DNA of 64,000 nt from Dipylidium caninum. Its lineage: Eukaryota; Platyhelminthes; Cestoda; Cyclophyllidea; Dipylidiidae. How positions within the stretch are numbered: position 1 is the first letter of the stretch; every line of letters starts with the position of its first letter. The position numbers and the translations under genes were made by a program. Location of the stretch: NCBI GenBank assembly GCA_017562135.1, contig QEYB01001654.1, positions 62,001-126,000 on the forward strand. Reading direction: 5' to 3'. Below are positions 38,761 through 49,600 of the stretch, piece by piece. The notes under the pieces were generated by a model. That model was not told the DNA's origin, ran no database searches, and saw nothing but the letters and a program-made list of their open reading frames with translations.

Positions 38761-41700
38761 GGAACAAATTTGACGGCTTGAAAAAAGAATAGCGAATAGG
38801 CCTAGCGAAGGTATAAGCCTCATATTGTGCCATCCGCGTGTCCACCCATGTATTAGCGCCAGTAGTTGATGCAAAGAACTCCGCATCTGCATCAAAATCA
38901 CCCTGACAGTCTGTCCCGTTAGTGGAGGGGGCAACGAGCAGTGCCACCCTGCTAATGCTCCTCGAGCAATGCCAAAGCGACAAATTGGGGTGTATTGCTG
39001 TAATCTTAAAATTATCTCAAATCGGTTTCCATACGGCACAGAGCCTAACAACTTCATCATCTCCCTTACTGGTTTCCAGTTGACAGCAATGCACAGATCA
39101 CCGCCCACGGTACCTCAACACATTTTCTTGCATGTACCTAATCGTTTGGGCCGCACGGTTGCAGTTACCACTGTGCAACTCGGTGTAGATGTACCTCCCT
39201 TATTCTAGCCTACGTGGGGCGCACAAATATCGCTCATCCCAATTCATTTGGAATTTGTTGAGGGCTTCACACGTTCAACCTCGGGTAGGGGGTTGAGACA
39301 AGAAACTCGTCTCGACAACTTCTCCCCAAACAGCCCTGAAAGTAATCTGCCCTACCTCGGTACAATGCTGGTCCGACCTGTTTCACACCTGGTAGGGCTG
39401 TCAGATAGACGGTTTCTGGATTTCGTTGTAGGCGCGGTGGGTGCACACCACTTGTCTAATGTGAAAAGTGTTCGCATTAGGGAGTCACATTATTTGAGCC
39501 GGATGTCGGTTCAATAAGCAAGTTGTAGATGGTAAGAGGGAGCTCCACTACGCGGTGGTTCCTCGCAATCTAACTGACTCATGTGTTTAATCTACCCGCA
39601 TATACACCCCTCCCTTTTGAAGGGTTCTGCATTGAATTGAGTTCTCAATGCTCCAGCCCAGTACTAAGTTCTATGTCTTAATTACCTCCCGTACCTCACT
39701 TGGGCTGAAATACGCGTGAAATTCGTGAAACCTTAGGGCCCATTGGGCCTAGTAAAGAAGTGGACAAATATATGTCTAGGCTCCATTGAAGTACGAAGGT
39801 TGCCATAGTGACAGATTACCCCATTTTTCCACCAGCTGACCAGTAAATAGGAGGGAGAGATTCCAGTTCGCGGTATGGGTGAAAAGCGCGCAACATTCGA
39901 CACATCCGACTCCCGTATGCCAATTCGCCTTAGCAGACGCCTCATCTTCTTCTGACTGTCTAGCGGCCCACGATTTTGTGCTACACATCGGGGTAATGCC
40001 CCTACACACACACACACCCTACTTCATCAATATGGCAGTTTCAAGCGATCAGCCACATAATGAGATACTGGTCTACACGAGACTTTCTTTTCGTCTTAAG
40101 TGCCGTAGCGTATGGTAGAGGGTGTCAGTAGCCCGTGAAATATCACAATTGCGGATACTAGTAAATCCACATGGCTCGGCTCGTGCGACGCCGGGACAAC
40201 TATGGCAGTTGAACGCGCGCAATATGGCAGGCGACGCTAGAAAGCACTTAATCACATTGACTGCTTGAAGAAAGCACAGATATGAGTGGCCACTCACTGA
40301 CGCGGCGTCCAGACAAAGATCCGAAGTTAAACTAACGTTGCAAGGTCGCACTTGCCCCTCGGTTGTGACAAATGTCAATCTTCACCCCGACAACTATTTT
40401 CCAGTAGTCAACGTATTGGTGACAGGGGACTCTACCCAAATAAGATACTCTGCCACCCTTTTCTAGCATCCCGAGAACCACCCAGGCAAATAGACGACAC
40501 GAACCACATCGAAGCACGGTGGTCAAACCAAGTTGTCTAAGTGTGAGAGACATCGCACCCCCAGACCCCGACCATGCAAGTAAACTACGCGCCATTGCAC
40601 TATTATTATAGTGAAGCATATGCCTACCACCGTCTTCGTTCAAGTGGATCGAATAGGCGGGTCGAGATTAGCTCATTCTCATCGACGACCCTAGCTATCG
40701 CGACTCAACAATATCCCCATTGATGACAGTTGCTCGCTAGACGACTACTTCAAGAGTACTGACCTGATATCTGAAATGAACGGACTTCTGTTTGATGGGG
40801 GGAGCAAAAGAAGGGGTGAGAGGAGAATTAACGCGGCTTAAGCACGTAGGTTATATAGTCACTATCTGAATTGTTGGCACTAAGCTAAAAATAATACAAC
40901 TGCATTCACCTCAGTTAATGCAGCGGGGCGCCTCCATTGCCATTGAAGGCATATAAACAAACTCCGGGTGGTGCATGACAACTCCTCCGAAAGTGGGTCG
41001 CTTAGTCGCGAGTTTGGTCATCGATGCGGCTTATTTGCGCATCACGTAAGCAGACAACAACTGAGCTGTAGACGTGGAAAAACGAAACTGGAAGGCGTGA
41101 AGGCAGAGGCACGTACGACGCGGCCCAGTGTTTGTGCTGAGCCTGGCGGATGCTAGTCGACATCGAAGACGGACACATACGCGAGCTGAGTAGCGACCAA
41201 ACATCATCAGAGCCCAATCCGACTAAGATCTGTCCCCTTAATCGCCATGCCTCTGCTTCCATTAATCACCACAGTATGGAGGCCGCCCCACTGCCTCCAC
41301 GTCCCCGAGCTGAACGGAACCGAGGCAGAAGCACAGCCCAGCGAGCCCCGCCCCTTTACCCACCTTGCCCGTATTCCGCCCTCAACCCACCATGACCACA
41401 CAGTCGACGCCTACACCTATCCCGCTCACGAAAAATACAAACCCCGAACACTTACTAAAATCACCAAGGCATGATATCGTCCCTAATGTAATGCACAAAT
41501 AGAATGGCACTATCTCCCATGCCTACCCATTGCAGTGGTCGAAGAGACAAACACAACCGAATCGTACCACGAGTGCAGGGAACCCCCGTCCCTCAGCAAT
41601 AAATTTAACGGTGTGCAAATGCGTTTTCTCAATTCAACGGGGCGCAGTTACTAAGATCTACTCCAAAATACCACATACCCAGAGACGGATCGCTGAAGCC

Positions 41701-41966
41701 ACGAGACCCAGGTCACGTAAAGGGGGCTATTGCATAACGACAACCAACAGCGATGACTACGCGGGTCCATGCTAAATAATTTCACGCAGTCAACAGCGGG
41801 CGAGATAATAAAGAAAAAGCGGGAGTCCTCCGCATTCAGACCACGAAATTGGTTATTTGAACTACAGCACGATTCATTCGACACGCACACACGTATCGTC
41901 GCGCATGACAGTAGCATCCATAACCTCCTAATATATTTACATGTGGAAGACTAGCACCCAAGGCGC

Positions 41967-42555
41967 CTAACACTTCTCCTCCTCAAGACCGTCGCAAATG
42001 AAGACGAAGTAGGGCGTGACACCATCGTCGCGGTAATTGCACGGGATCAGGTACTGGTGCTCGGCGTCGTAATTAGGCGGCCGGAAGAATTGCCAGTTAG
42101 CGAAGTCCTTGAGGACCGTGTCTTTCCAGTATCCCTGAACGGTATTCTCAAATTCTTTCTGAGTTTCTGGATTTTTCTGAGCAACACGGTCCTTAACTTG
42201 TTTCAGGTAGTCTTTCAGACAACTAGTGTAGTCCTTTTTGCTACTAAAAGTTATTTCCTCCAGGTTATGGGAATGGACCACGTCAATGACAGTAGAAGTG
42301 CATTCATCCAATGTTTCACCTGCTTCCTCGGAGGACGGGTTTGCGCCGATGAGGGCATCATCAATGCCTTCCTTCACAGTGATCATTTTCCCTTCGACTT
42401 CCCAGATATGGTCATTAACCTTCTTAATGGCGAAAGCGTCACTGAATAATTCGTCACCTTGAAGTATATACAAGCGATGTAACAGAGCGGGAAGTACATG
42501 GAAATGAAAAGTGCGTCGTAAACTAACCGGTAAGGAAATCCTTGTAGACAATCAT
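41967..42555 (-). CDS. TPT1: Translationally controlled tumour protein (TCTP), left copy
   Basis: TCTP is a small conserved, mainly cytosolic calcium- and tubulin-binding growth and survival factor, and in parasites often also a released histamine-releasing factor. Two exons on the minus strand: 42555-42528 (MIVYKDFLT plus one base) and 42457-41967, with a 70-nt intron, give 172 residues, the usual family length. Recognisable blocks are GDELFSDAF near the start, VEGKM, the signature IGANPSSEEAGE, FANWQFF and the C-terminal YRDDGVTPYFVF followed by DGLEEEKC. The region that normally reads FxGExMNPDGM is replaced by FRPPNYDAEHQY, so this is a divergent member. A 7-codon upstream frame precedes the ATG. 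The start is set by the conserved N-terminus and the splice phase. The predicted protein and the intron are identical to the right copy. Confidence 0.95.
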
Positions 42556-42573
42556 CGTGACGTGAGGGCGAAT

Positions 42574-42597
42574 CTACGAGAGCGCCGCCATGGTCAT
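42574..42597 (-). promoter_or_regulatory. Upstream open reading frame in the left TCTP leader
   Basis: ATGACCATGGCGGCGCTCTC then GTAG: two in-frame ATGs, the second in a strong context (ACCATGG), ending at TAG 18 nt before the TCTP start. It mirrors 42,847-42,870 exactly. If the leader includes it, it would be expected to damp or regulate TCTP translation. Confidence 0.5.
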
Positions 42598-42639
42598 CCC
42601 CTAAAACAAAACTCAGTCAAAGCAATTGCGCGCAGGCGT

Positions 42640-42804
42640 TTAAAAATATTTATTTATTTATTTAATAAAGCTGTAAAAAATTTTATAACTTTAAATTGCA
42701 CATATTACAAAATTTTTTATTGATAATTGACTATTTTATGAATTTGAGAAATAAAGTAATGTAAAGTTTACCTTGATTGCGCAAAAGAATTATAGAATTT
42801 TAAT
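42640..42804. promoter_or_regulatory. Palindrome centre: presumed bidirectional TCTP promoter core
   Basis: 165 bp of very AT-rich unique sequence separate the arms, including TATTTATTTATTTAATAAAG. Both flanks begin with the GCGCGC-containing arm edge and lead into the TCTP leaders, whose starts are 334 bp apart head to head. Divergent transcription from this centre is inferred from position. No canonical TATA box is placed symmetrically. Confidence 0.5.
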
Positions 42805-42846
42805 ACGCCTGCGCGCAATTGCTTTGACTGAGTTTTGTTTTAGGGG

Positions 42847-42870
42847 ATGACCATGGCGGCGCTCTCGTAG
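42847..42870 (+). promoter_or_regulatory. Upstream open reading frame in the right TCTP leader
   Basis: Seven codons (M T M A A L S) ending in TAG, 18 nt before the TCTP ATG at 42,889. It is preceded by GAGTTTTGTTTTAG, which resembles a splice acceptor. Trans-splicing or a leader intron ending there would put the upstream frame close to the mRNA 5' end. Confidence 0.5.
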
Positions 42871-42888
42871 ATTCGCCCTCACGTCACG

Positions 42889-43477
42889 ATGATTGTCTAC
42901 AAGGATTTCCTTACCGGTTAGTTTACGACGCACTTTTCATTTCCATGTACTTCCCGCTCTGTTACATCGCTTGTATATACTTCAAGGTGACGAATTATTC
43001 AGTGACGCTTTCGCCATTAAGAAGGTTAATGACCATATCTGGGAAGTCGAAGGGAAAATGATCACTGTGAAGGAAGGCATTGATGATGCCCTCATCGGCG
43101 CAAACCCGTCCTCCGAGGAAGCAGGTGAAACATTGGATGAATGCACTTCTACTGTCATTGACGTGGTCCATTCCCATAACCTGGAGGAAATAACTTTTAG
43201 TAGCAAAAAGGACTACACTAGTTGTCTGAAAGACTACCTGAAACAAGTTAAGGACCGTGTTGCTCAGAAAAATCCAGAAACTCAGAAAGAATTTGAGAAT
43301 ACCGTTCAGGGATACTGGAAAGACACGGTCCTCAAGGACTTCGCTAACTGGCAATTCTTCCGGCCGCCTAATTACGACGCCGAGCACCAGTACCTGATCC
43401 CGTGCAATTACCGCGACGATGGTGTCACGCCCTACTTCGTCTTCATTTGCGACGGTCTTGAGGAGGAGAAGTGTTAG
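42889..43477 (+). CDS. TPT1: Translationally controlled tumour protein (TCTP), right copy
   Basis: Exons 42889-42916 and 42987-43477 with a 70-nt intron (GTTAGTTT...CTTCAAG) encode 172 residues ending EEEKC. The start MIVYKDFLT and the split glycine codon joining exon 2 are family-typical. The predicted protein is the same as that of the left copy at 41,967-42,555, and the translations of both strands and several frames also agree, so the nucleotide sequence is identical or nearly so, introns included. This points to very recent duplication or ongoing gene conversion. The 3' flank beyond the stop diverges between copies within about 20 nt (CTCGGG here, CTTGGG there), so the two transcripts may be separable by their 3' untranslated regions. 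Conserved TCTP signature 1 is present and signature 2 is altered. Confidence 0.95.
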
Positions 43478-46400
43478 GCGCCTCGGGTGCTAGTCTTCCA
43501 CATGTAAATATATTAGGAGGTATGGATTTTCCTGTCATGCGCGACGATACGTATGTGCGTATCGGATGAATCGTGCTGTAGTTTAAATAACCAATTTCGT
43601 GGTCTGAATACGGAGGACTCTAGCTTTTTCTTTATTATCTCGCCCGCTGTTGACTACGTAAAAATATTCAGCATGGACTCGCGTAGTCATCGTTGTAGGT
43701 TGTCGTTATGCGATAGCCCCCTCTGTATGACCTGGGTCTCGTGGCTTCAGCGACCCATCTCTGGGTATGTGGCATTTTGGAGTTAATCTTAGTAACTGCG
43801 CCCCGTTGAATTGAGAAAACGCATTTGCACACCGCTAAATTTATTGCTGAGGGACGGGGGTTCCTGCACTCGTGCTACGATTCGGTTGTGTTTGTCTCTT
43901 CCAACCCTGCAAGGGGTAGGCATGGGAGATAGTGCCATTCTATTTGTGCATTACATTAGGGACGATATCATGCCTTGGTGATTTTAGTAAGTGTTCGGGG
44001 TTTGTATTTTTCGTGAGCGGGATAGGTGTAGGCGTCGACTGTGTGGTCATGGTGGGTTGAGGGCGGAATACGGGCAAGGTGGGTAAAGGGGCGGGGCTCG
44101 CTGGGCTGTGCTTCTGCCTCGGTTCCGTTCAGCTCGGGGACGTGGAGGCAGTGGGGCGGCCTCCATACTGTGGTGATTAATGGAAGCAGAGGCATGGCGA
44201 TTAAGGGGACAGATCTTAGTCGGATTGGGCTCTGATGATGTTTGGTCGCTACTCAGCTCGCGTATGTGTCCGTCTTCGATGTCGACTAGCATCCGCCAGG
44301 CTCAGCACAAACACTGGGCCGCGTCGTACGTGCCTCTGCCTTCACGCCTTCCAGTTTCGTTTTTCCACGTCTACAGCTCAGTTGTTGTCTGCTTACGTGA
44401 TGCGCAAATAAGCCGCATCGATGACCAAACTCGCGACTAAGCGACCCACTTTCGGAGGAGTTGTCATGCACCACCCGGAGTTTGTTTATATGCCTTCAAT
44501 GGCAATGGAGGCGCCCCGCTGCATTAACTGAGGTGAATGCAGTTGTATTATTTTTAGCTTAGTGCCAACAATTCAGATAGTGACTATATAACCTACGTGC
44601 TTAAGCCGCGTTAATTCTCCTCTCACCCCTTCTTTTGCTCCCCCCATCAAACAGAAGTCCGTTCATTTCAGATATCAGGTCAGTACTCTTGAAGTAGTCG
44701 TCTAGCGAGCAACTGTCATCAATGGGGATATTGTTGAGTCGCGATAGCTAGGGTCGTCGATGAGAATGAGCTAATCTCGACCCGCCTATTCGATCCACTT
44801 GAACGAAGACGGTGGTAGGCATATGCTTCACTATAATAATGGTGCAATGGAGCGCAGTTTACTTGCATGGTCGGGGTCTGTGGGGTGCGATGTCTCTCAC
44901 TTAGACAACTTGGTTTGACCCGCCGCGCTTCGATGTGGTTCGTGTCGTCCAGTTACGTGTGTGGTTCTCGGGAGGCTAGAAAAGAGTGGCAGAGTACTTT
45001 GTTTGGGTAGAGTCCCCTGTCACCAATACGTTAACTACTGGAAAATGGCTGTCGGGGTGAAGATTGACATTTGTCACAACCGAGGGGCAAGTGCGACCTT
45101 GCCGCGTTAGTTTAACTTCGGATCTTTTTTTCCGGACGCCGCGTCAGTGAGTGGCCACTCATATCTATGCTTTCCTCAAGCAGTCAATGTGACTAAGTGC
45201 TTTCTAGCGCCGCCCGCCATATTGCGCGCGTTCAACTGCCATAGTTGTCCCGGCGTCGCACGAGCCGAGCCATGTGGATTTACTAGTATCCGCAATTGTG
45301 ATATTTCACGGGCTACTGACACCCTCTACCATACGCTACGGCACTTAAGACGAAAAGAAAGTCTCGTGTAGACCAGTATCTCATTATGTGGCTGATCGCT
45401 TGAAACTGCCATATTGATGAAGTAGGGTGTGTGTGTGTGTAGGGGCATTACCCCGATGTGTAGCACAAAATCGTGGGCCGCTAGACAGTCAGAAGATGAG
45501 GTGTCTGCTAAGGCGAATTGGCATACGGGAGTCGGATGCGTCGAATGTTGCGCGCTTTTCACCCATACCGCGAACTGGAATCTCTCCCTTCTATTCACTG
45601 GTCAGCTGGTGGAAAAATGGGTAATCTATCACTATGGCAACCTTCGTACTTCAATGGAGCCTAAGCATATATTTGTCCACTTCTTTAATAGGCCCAATGG
45701 GCCCTAAGGTTTCACGAATTTCACGCGTATTTCAGCCCAAGTGAGGTACGGGAGGTAATTAAGACATAGAACTTAGTACTGGGCTGGAGCATTGAGAACT
45801 CAATTCAATGCAGAACCCTTCAAAAGGGAGGGGTGTATATGCGGGTAGATTAAACACATGAGTCAGTTAGATTGCGAGGAACCACCGCGTAGTGGAGCTC
45901 CCTCTTACCATCTACAACTTGCTTATTGAACCGACATCCGGCTCAAATAATGTGACTCCCTAATGCGAACACTTTTCACATTAGACAAGTGGTGTGCACC
46001 CACCGCGCCTACAACGAAATCCAGAAACCGTCTATCTGACAGCCCTACCAGGTGTGAAACAGGTCGGACCAGCATTGTACCGAGGTAGGGCAGATTACTT
46101 TCAGGGCTGTTTGGGGAGAAGTTGTCGAGACGAGTTTCTTGTCTCAACCCCCTACCCGAGGTTGAACGTGTGAAGCCCTCAACAAATTCCAAATGAACTG
46201 GGATGAGCGATTCTTGTGCACCACACGTATTCCAGAATAAGGGAGGTACGTCTACACCGAGTTGCACAGTGGTAACTGCAACCGTGCGGCCCAAACGATT
46301 AGGTACATGCAAGAAAATGTGTTGAGGTACCGTGGGCGGTGATCTGTGCATTGCTGTCAACTGGAAACCAGTAAGGAGATGATGAAGTTGTTAGGCTCTG

Positions 46401-46607
46401 TGCCGTATGGAAACCGATTTGAGATAATTTTAAGATTACAGCAATACACCCCAATTTGTCGCTTTGGCATTGCTCGAGGAGCATTAGCAGGGTGGCACTG
46501 CTCGTTGCCCCTCCACTAACGGGACAGACTGTCAGGGTGATTTTGATGCAGATGCGGAGTTCTTTGCATCAACTACTGGCGCTAATACATGGGTGGACAC
46601 GCGGATG

Positions 46608-49600
46608 AGAAAATATCTCTCCAATAATGGATTATTGAATCAGGAAATTCGTCACCTCTCTCGTCCAATATTGTTTGCTGTTTTTTAACATTATGTAATT
46701 TGCAAATCTATCTTTCTTTAATAACGTGCTGCTTTACTTGTGTGTTTTATAGAGGAATTGCTTCTGCGTGTCTCAATTCTTATGATTCTTCTGTCGTTGC
46801 TGTTATTGTTGCCCTTCCCGTTTTCGTTATTTCATTACTTGCTATTTTGTCAAGGCTATAATTTTACTATTTTTCGAATTTCATCTGCTGCAATTTGAAC
46901 TGTCGTGTAGTTCATATCTCTATATGTTTTAAAGTCGCGTTTTTTGCTTATTACCCGCGGAATATTGTGCATCTGTTATTCTCCCTTAATTTTTCTTATT
47001 AAATGTTGCGCTCTATCTCTTCGTACTTTATCTTTACCCTTGTCATTAGTTGTTTTATTTTTGTTTTGTTATACATTTTGTTGAATTTTATTATTGGCAA
47101 TTGGTTTTTAGATCTCTGACCCCCAATTTCAAGTGTTTTGTCATATAAATCGAAGGATTTTTAATCCCTTTTACGATATATATGTTTTCTTACGTTATGT
47201 ACTTCGTTTTTCTAGAAATTTTTACGTAATTATACTTCATATTCTTACTACTTCTATTTTTTCAACTTTGTTTTAAATGCTCAAGTCCTTTGCTCTAAAT
47301 ATTTCTACAATCTCTCCAGACCTTCTACGCTACTTATTTTTTGTGGTCTCTATGCTGAAAACATGCCCTGAGACATTGTTCTAGCAGTATCCCATTTCTT
47401 CTTCTGGACTTGACTTAGTAATAAATAGGGAAATTTCTTGCGTTTCATTCACGATTGCAAGATAGTATGAATGGCTCTATGAATTTGGGTTTTGTTGCTC
47501 TACAAATAGGTACAACGTACTTCACGTTCACAGTTCGCTTAGCCAAAATAGATTGAGGCTTATTCCTCCTCGGGACTCGAATGTTTTAAGCTAGTAATGC
47601 CTTTGTCTCGAAAGGTACAAGTATAACTCTCCATCCTTCAACCAGTCTCACCGTGATTGTCCTCAGGGCTTTTCGCTTAGCCAAGCTGCTTCATTATTAT
47701 TCTATTATAGTTTCTTCCTCATTTGGCTGTACTAGTTCCTACCTCTTACTTCCCCCAATGATTTGCAAACAAATATCTCGCGGTTAGTTAGTCGACCATA
47801 GATGGGAGTTAAGTTTCGTTTCAGCACACTATTACTTTTTTAGTTAAAACATGTAAGATCTATTTCACTTAAAGTAAGGGAGACAATAAAGGTTGCCTTG
47901 CCCCGCACAGTTTGTTTGCACGCGTTTCAAAATTCTCAACTGGTTTTATTTTTGGCAACATATTATGTTCGATGCACCGATAGGCCTGAAAGGCCATATT
48001 TCAACGTGATCGTACATCTAATTAAAACACATTTTAGTATAGATTTGATGGTTCTCAGCGGGGAATTAGGTGGGACAAAACGACAGATTTACGTAACTAT
48101 CCATTTTCAGTTGATGGCATCCAACACGAATATGCTTCTAGTGGTAATAAATCTTGCTTGCCGATAGAAAGAACTTCTAATCTCATCCATTCTCCCACTT
48201 TCCAAAGTATAACGTTTGAAAACTTATGAAGTAATATAGCTCTCATTGCGTTCACGCGCTTTGAGGTCGCCTTGGAAGACCCACTATGTTGCTAATGTAT
48301 GTAAGAGAGATACGATTAAGTACTACGTATTCTGCTTCATTTCATTTTTTGGAGATCGTGGAATGCGCCCTTTTGCCTTTGTAATCTGTTAGAGTCAAAG
48401 GATATTGAAGACGTCATTTTTGAAGGAGAATGCTGAAGTCTAGGCAACTTTGTACAATTTTTCAAGATCTATACAGAGAAGCAGCGTAGGAGAAGTCGTC
48501 ACCTTTTACCGGTCTACTTACCGGTGAAAAACTTTAACGAAACCGTACTTGATCATCGAAACCAGATTGTTAAAAGTAGTCAGCATGTAGTTGAAACAGG
48601 CAGTTGCAGTTTGCATTCGTTTTTATAGCGAATTCTTTTAGAACATAATTTTCTGTGAATCTCCTCACCATTTTGACCGTCCATGATTTCCGTTGTCAGT
48701 GGCCTTGCGTTCAACAGTCTAATGAACATGTAAAAATGTTCATGGATTCTGAATATCACGCTTCAAAAGTTGGATACAGGAAATGGGAATGTGAGAAAAG
48801 TACTCCCAATGAAAGCCAAAATCGTAACCGAGATGTCCTTTAGTCCCATACCTAGATAAACCGCCATCTCATAAGAACCGTACTTTTTAGCATCAAATGA
48901 AAGTTAGAATTCGGGATTGTGTCTGTCTGTGTGCGGTCAAGGTAAAAGTGTGTTTAAATAAGTAATGTAAAAGGTTCATTAAGTGGGGAAATACTGATTA
49001 TCCACCGTTGCCGCAAGTGGTAAAATTCGCCTCAAGTGTGGCAATAATGAAAGGGCGATAATCCCTCTGCTCCTAATATTTTTTGCAGACATTGTCTACA
49101 ATATTATATCCTTGTGCATCACAGTCATTAAACCGGATCCTTCACATACGTGAAACCGGAGTCGACTTAATATGTCTTAGCAATTAATTTTAGTATACCA
49201 GATTGTGAGTAAACAACTCAAGAGCTCTGTAACTCCGTGATGTTTGTTTAAGTGTAGGTAAGCTCTCTCACTTCCCCTTTCGTGCCCTCGTTCTTCAGGC
49301 AGCGTGAAACTCGCGAGCTTTCTGCTTGCCAGTTAAAAATAAGCCTTTTCCATCGCGTTGCGACTTAATACGATTTAAGTGAGGACATGGAAAGGTAAAC
49401 CACCAAGTGGAGCAACTTCCGACTGCCCATATTTCTTCCGATTTGATTAATTGTCGATAGGTCAACCAAACAATTGTGCTCAATTTCTCCCATTAACAGT
49501 TGATAAAATAGCGTCAAGACTTTAAAACAGTCACAATGAAACTAATTACAGAATTTTAATGGGTGCGTTGTTATGACAATGGATGCCAACATAGCCGCTA

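Larger units (their letters stand above)
38831..42639. repeat. Left arm of giant palindrome
   Basis: About 3.8 kb that recurs in reverse complement at 42,805-46,607. The outer edge is set by the shared CATCCGCGTGTCCACCC and the inner edge by GCGCGCAGGCGT. The arm carries a TCTP gene at its inner end. The outer 3 kb has no recognised gene, a short CA run near 40,003, and several open frames duplicated in the other arm. The arms are not perfectly identical: substitutions and small indels are visible at 39,200-39,235, 40,330-40,400 and 41,480-41,950. The TCTP gene and 40,970-41,470 match without visible change. No target-site duplication flanks the structure. Confidence 0.92.
42805..46607. repeat. 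Right arm of giant palindrome
   Basis: Reverse complement of 38,831-42,639, a few bases shorter. It ends at CGCGGATG, after which the flanks differ. It keeps an uninterrupted 145-codon frame (45,923-46,360, minus) that is broken by TAG in the left arm (39,206-39,208). A GT run at 45,428 mirrors the CA run of the other arm. Confidence 0.92.

Noticed and set aside
41150..41395. Proline-rich 81-codon frame and its mirror at 44,047-44,292 as genes
   Set aside because: Several overlapping frames on both strands are equally open, which reflects GC-rich composition. No start context, splice or family support.
38831..46607. Palindrome as a DNA transposon with long terminal inverted repeats
   Set aside because: No transposase, no short terminal motif and no target-site duplication at the outer edges. 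The genes sit at the inner, not outer, ends.
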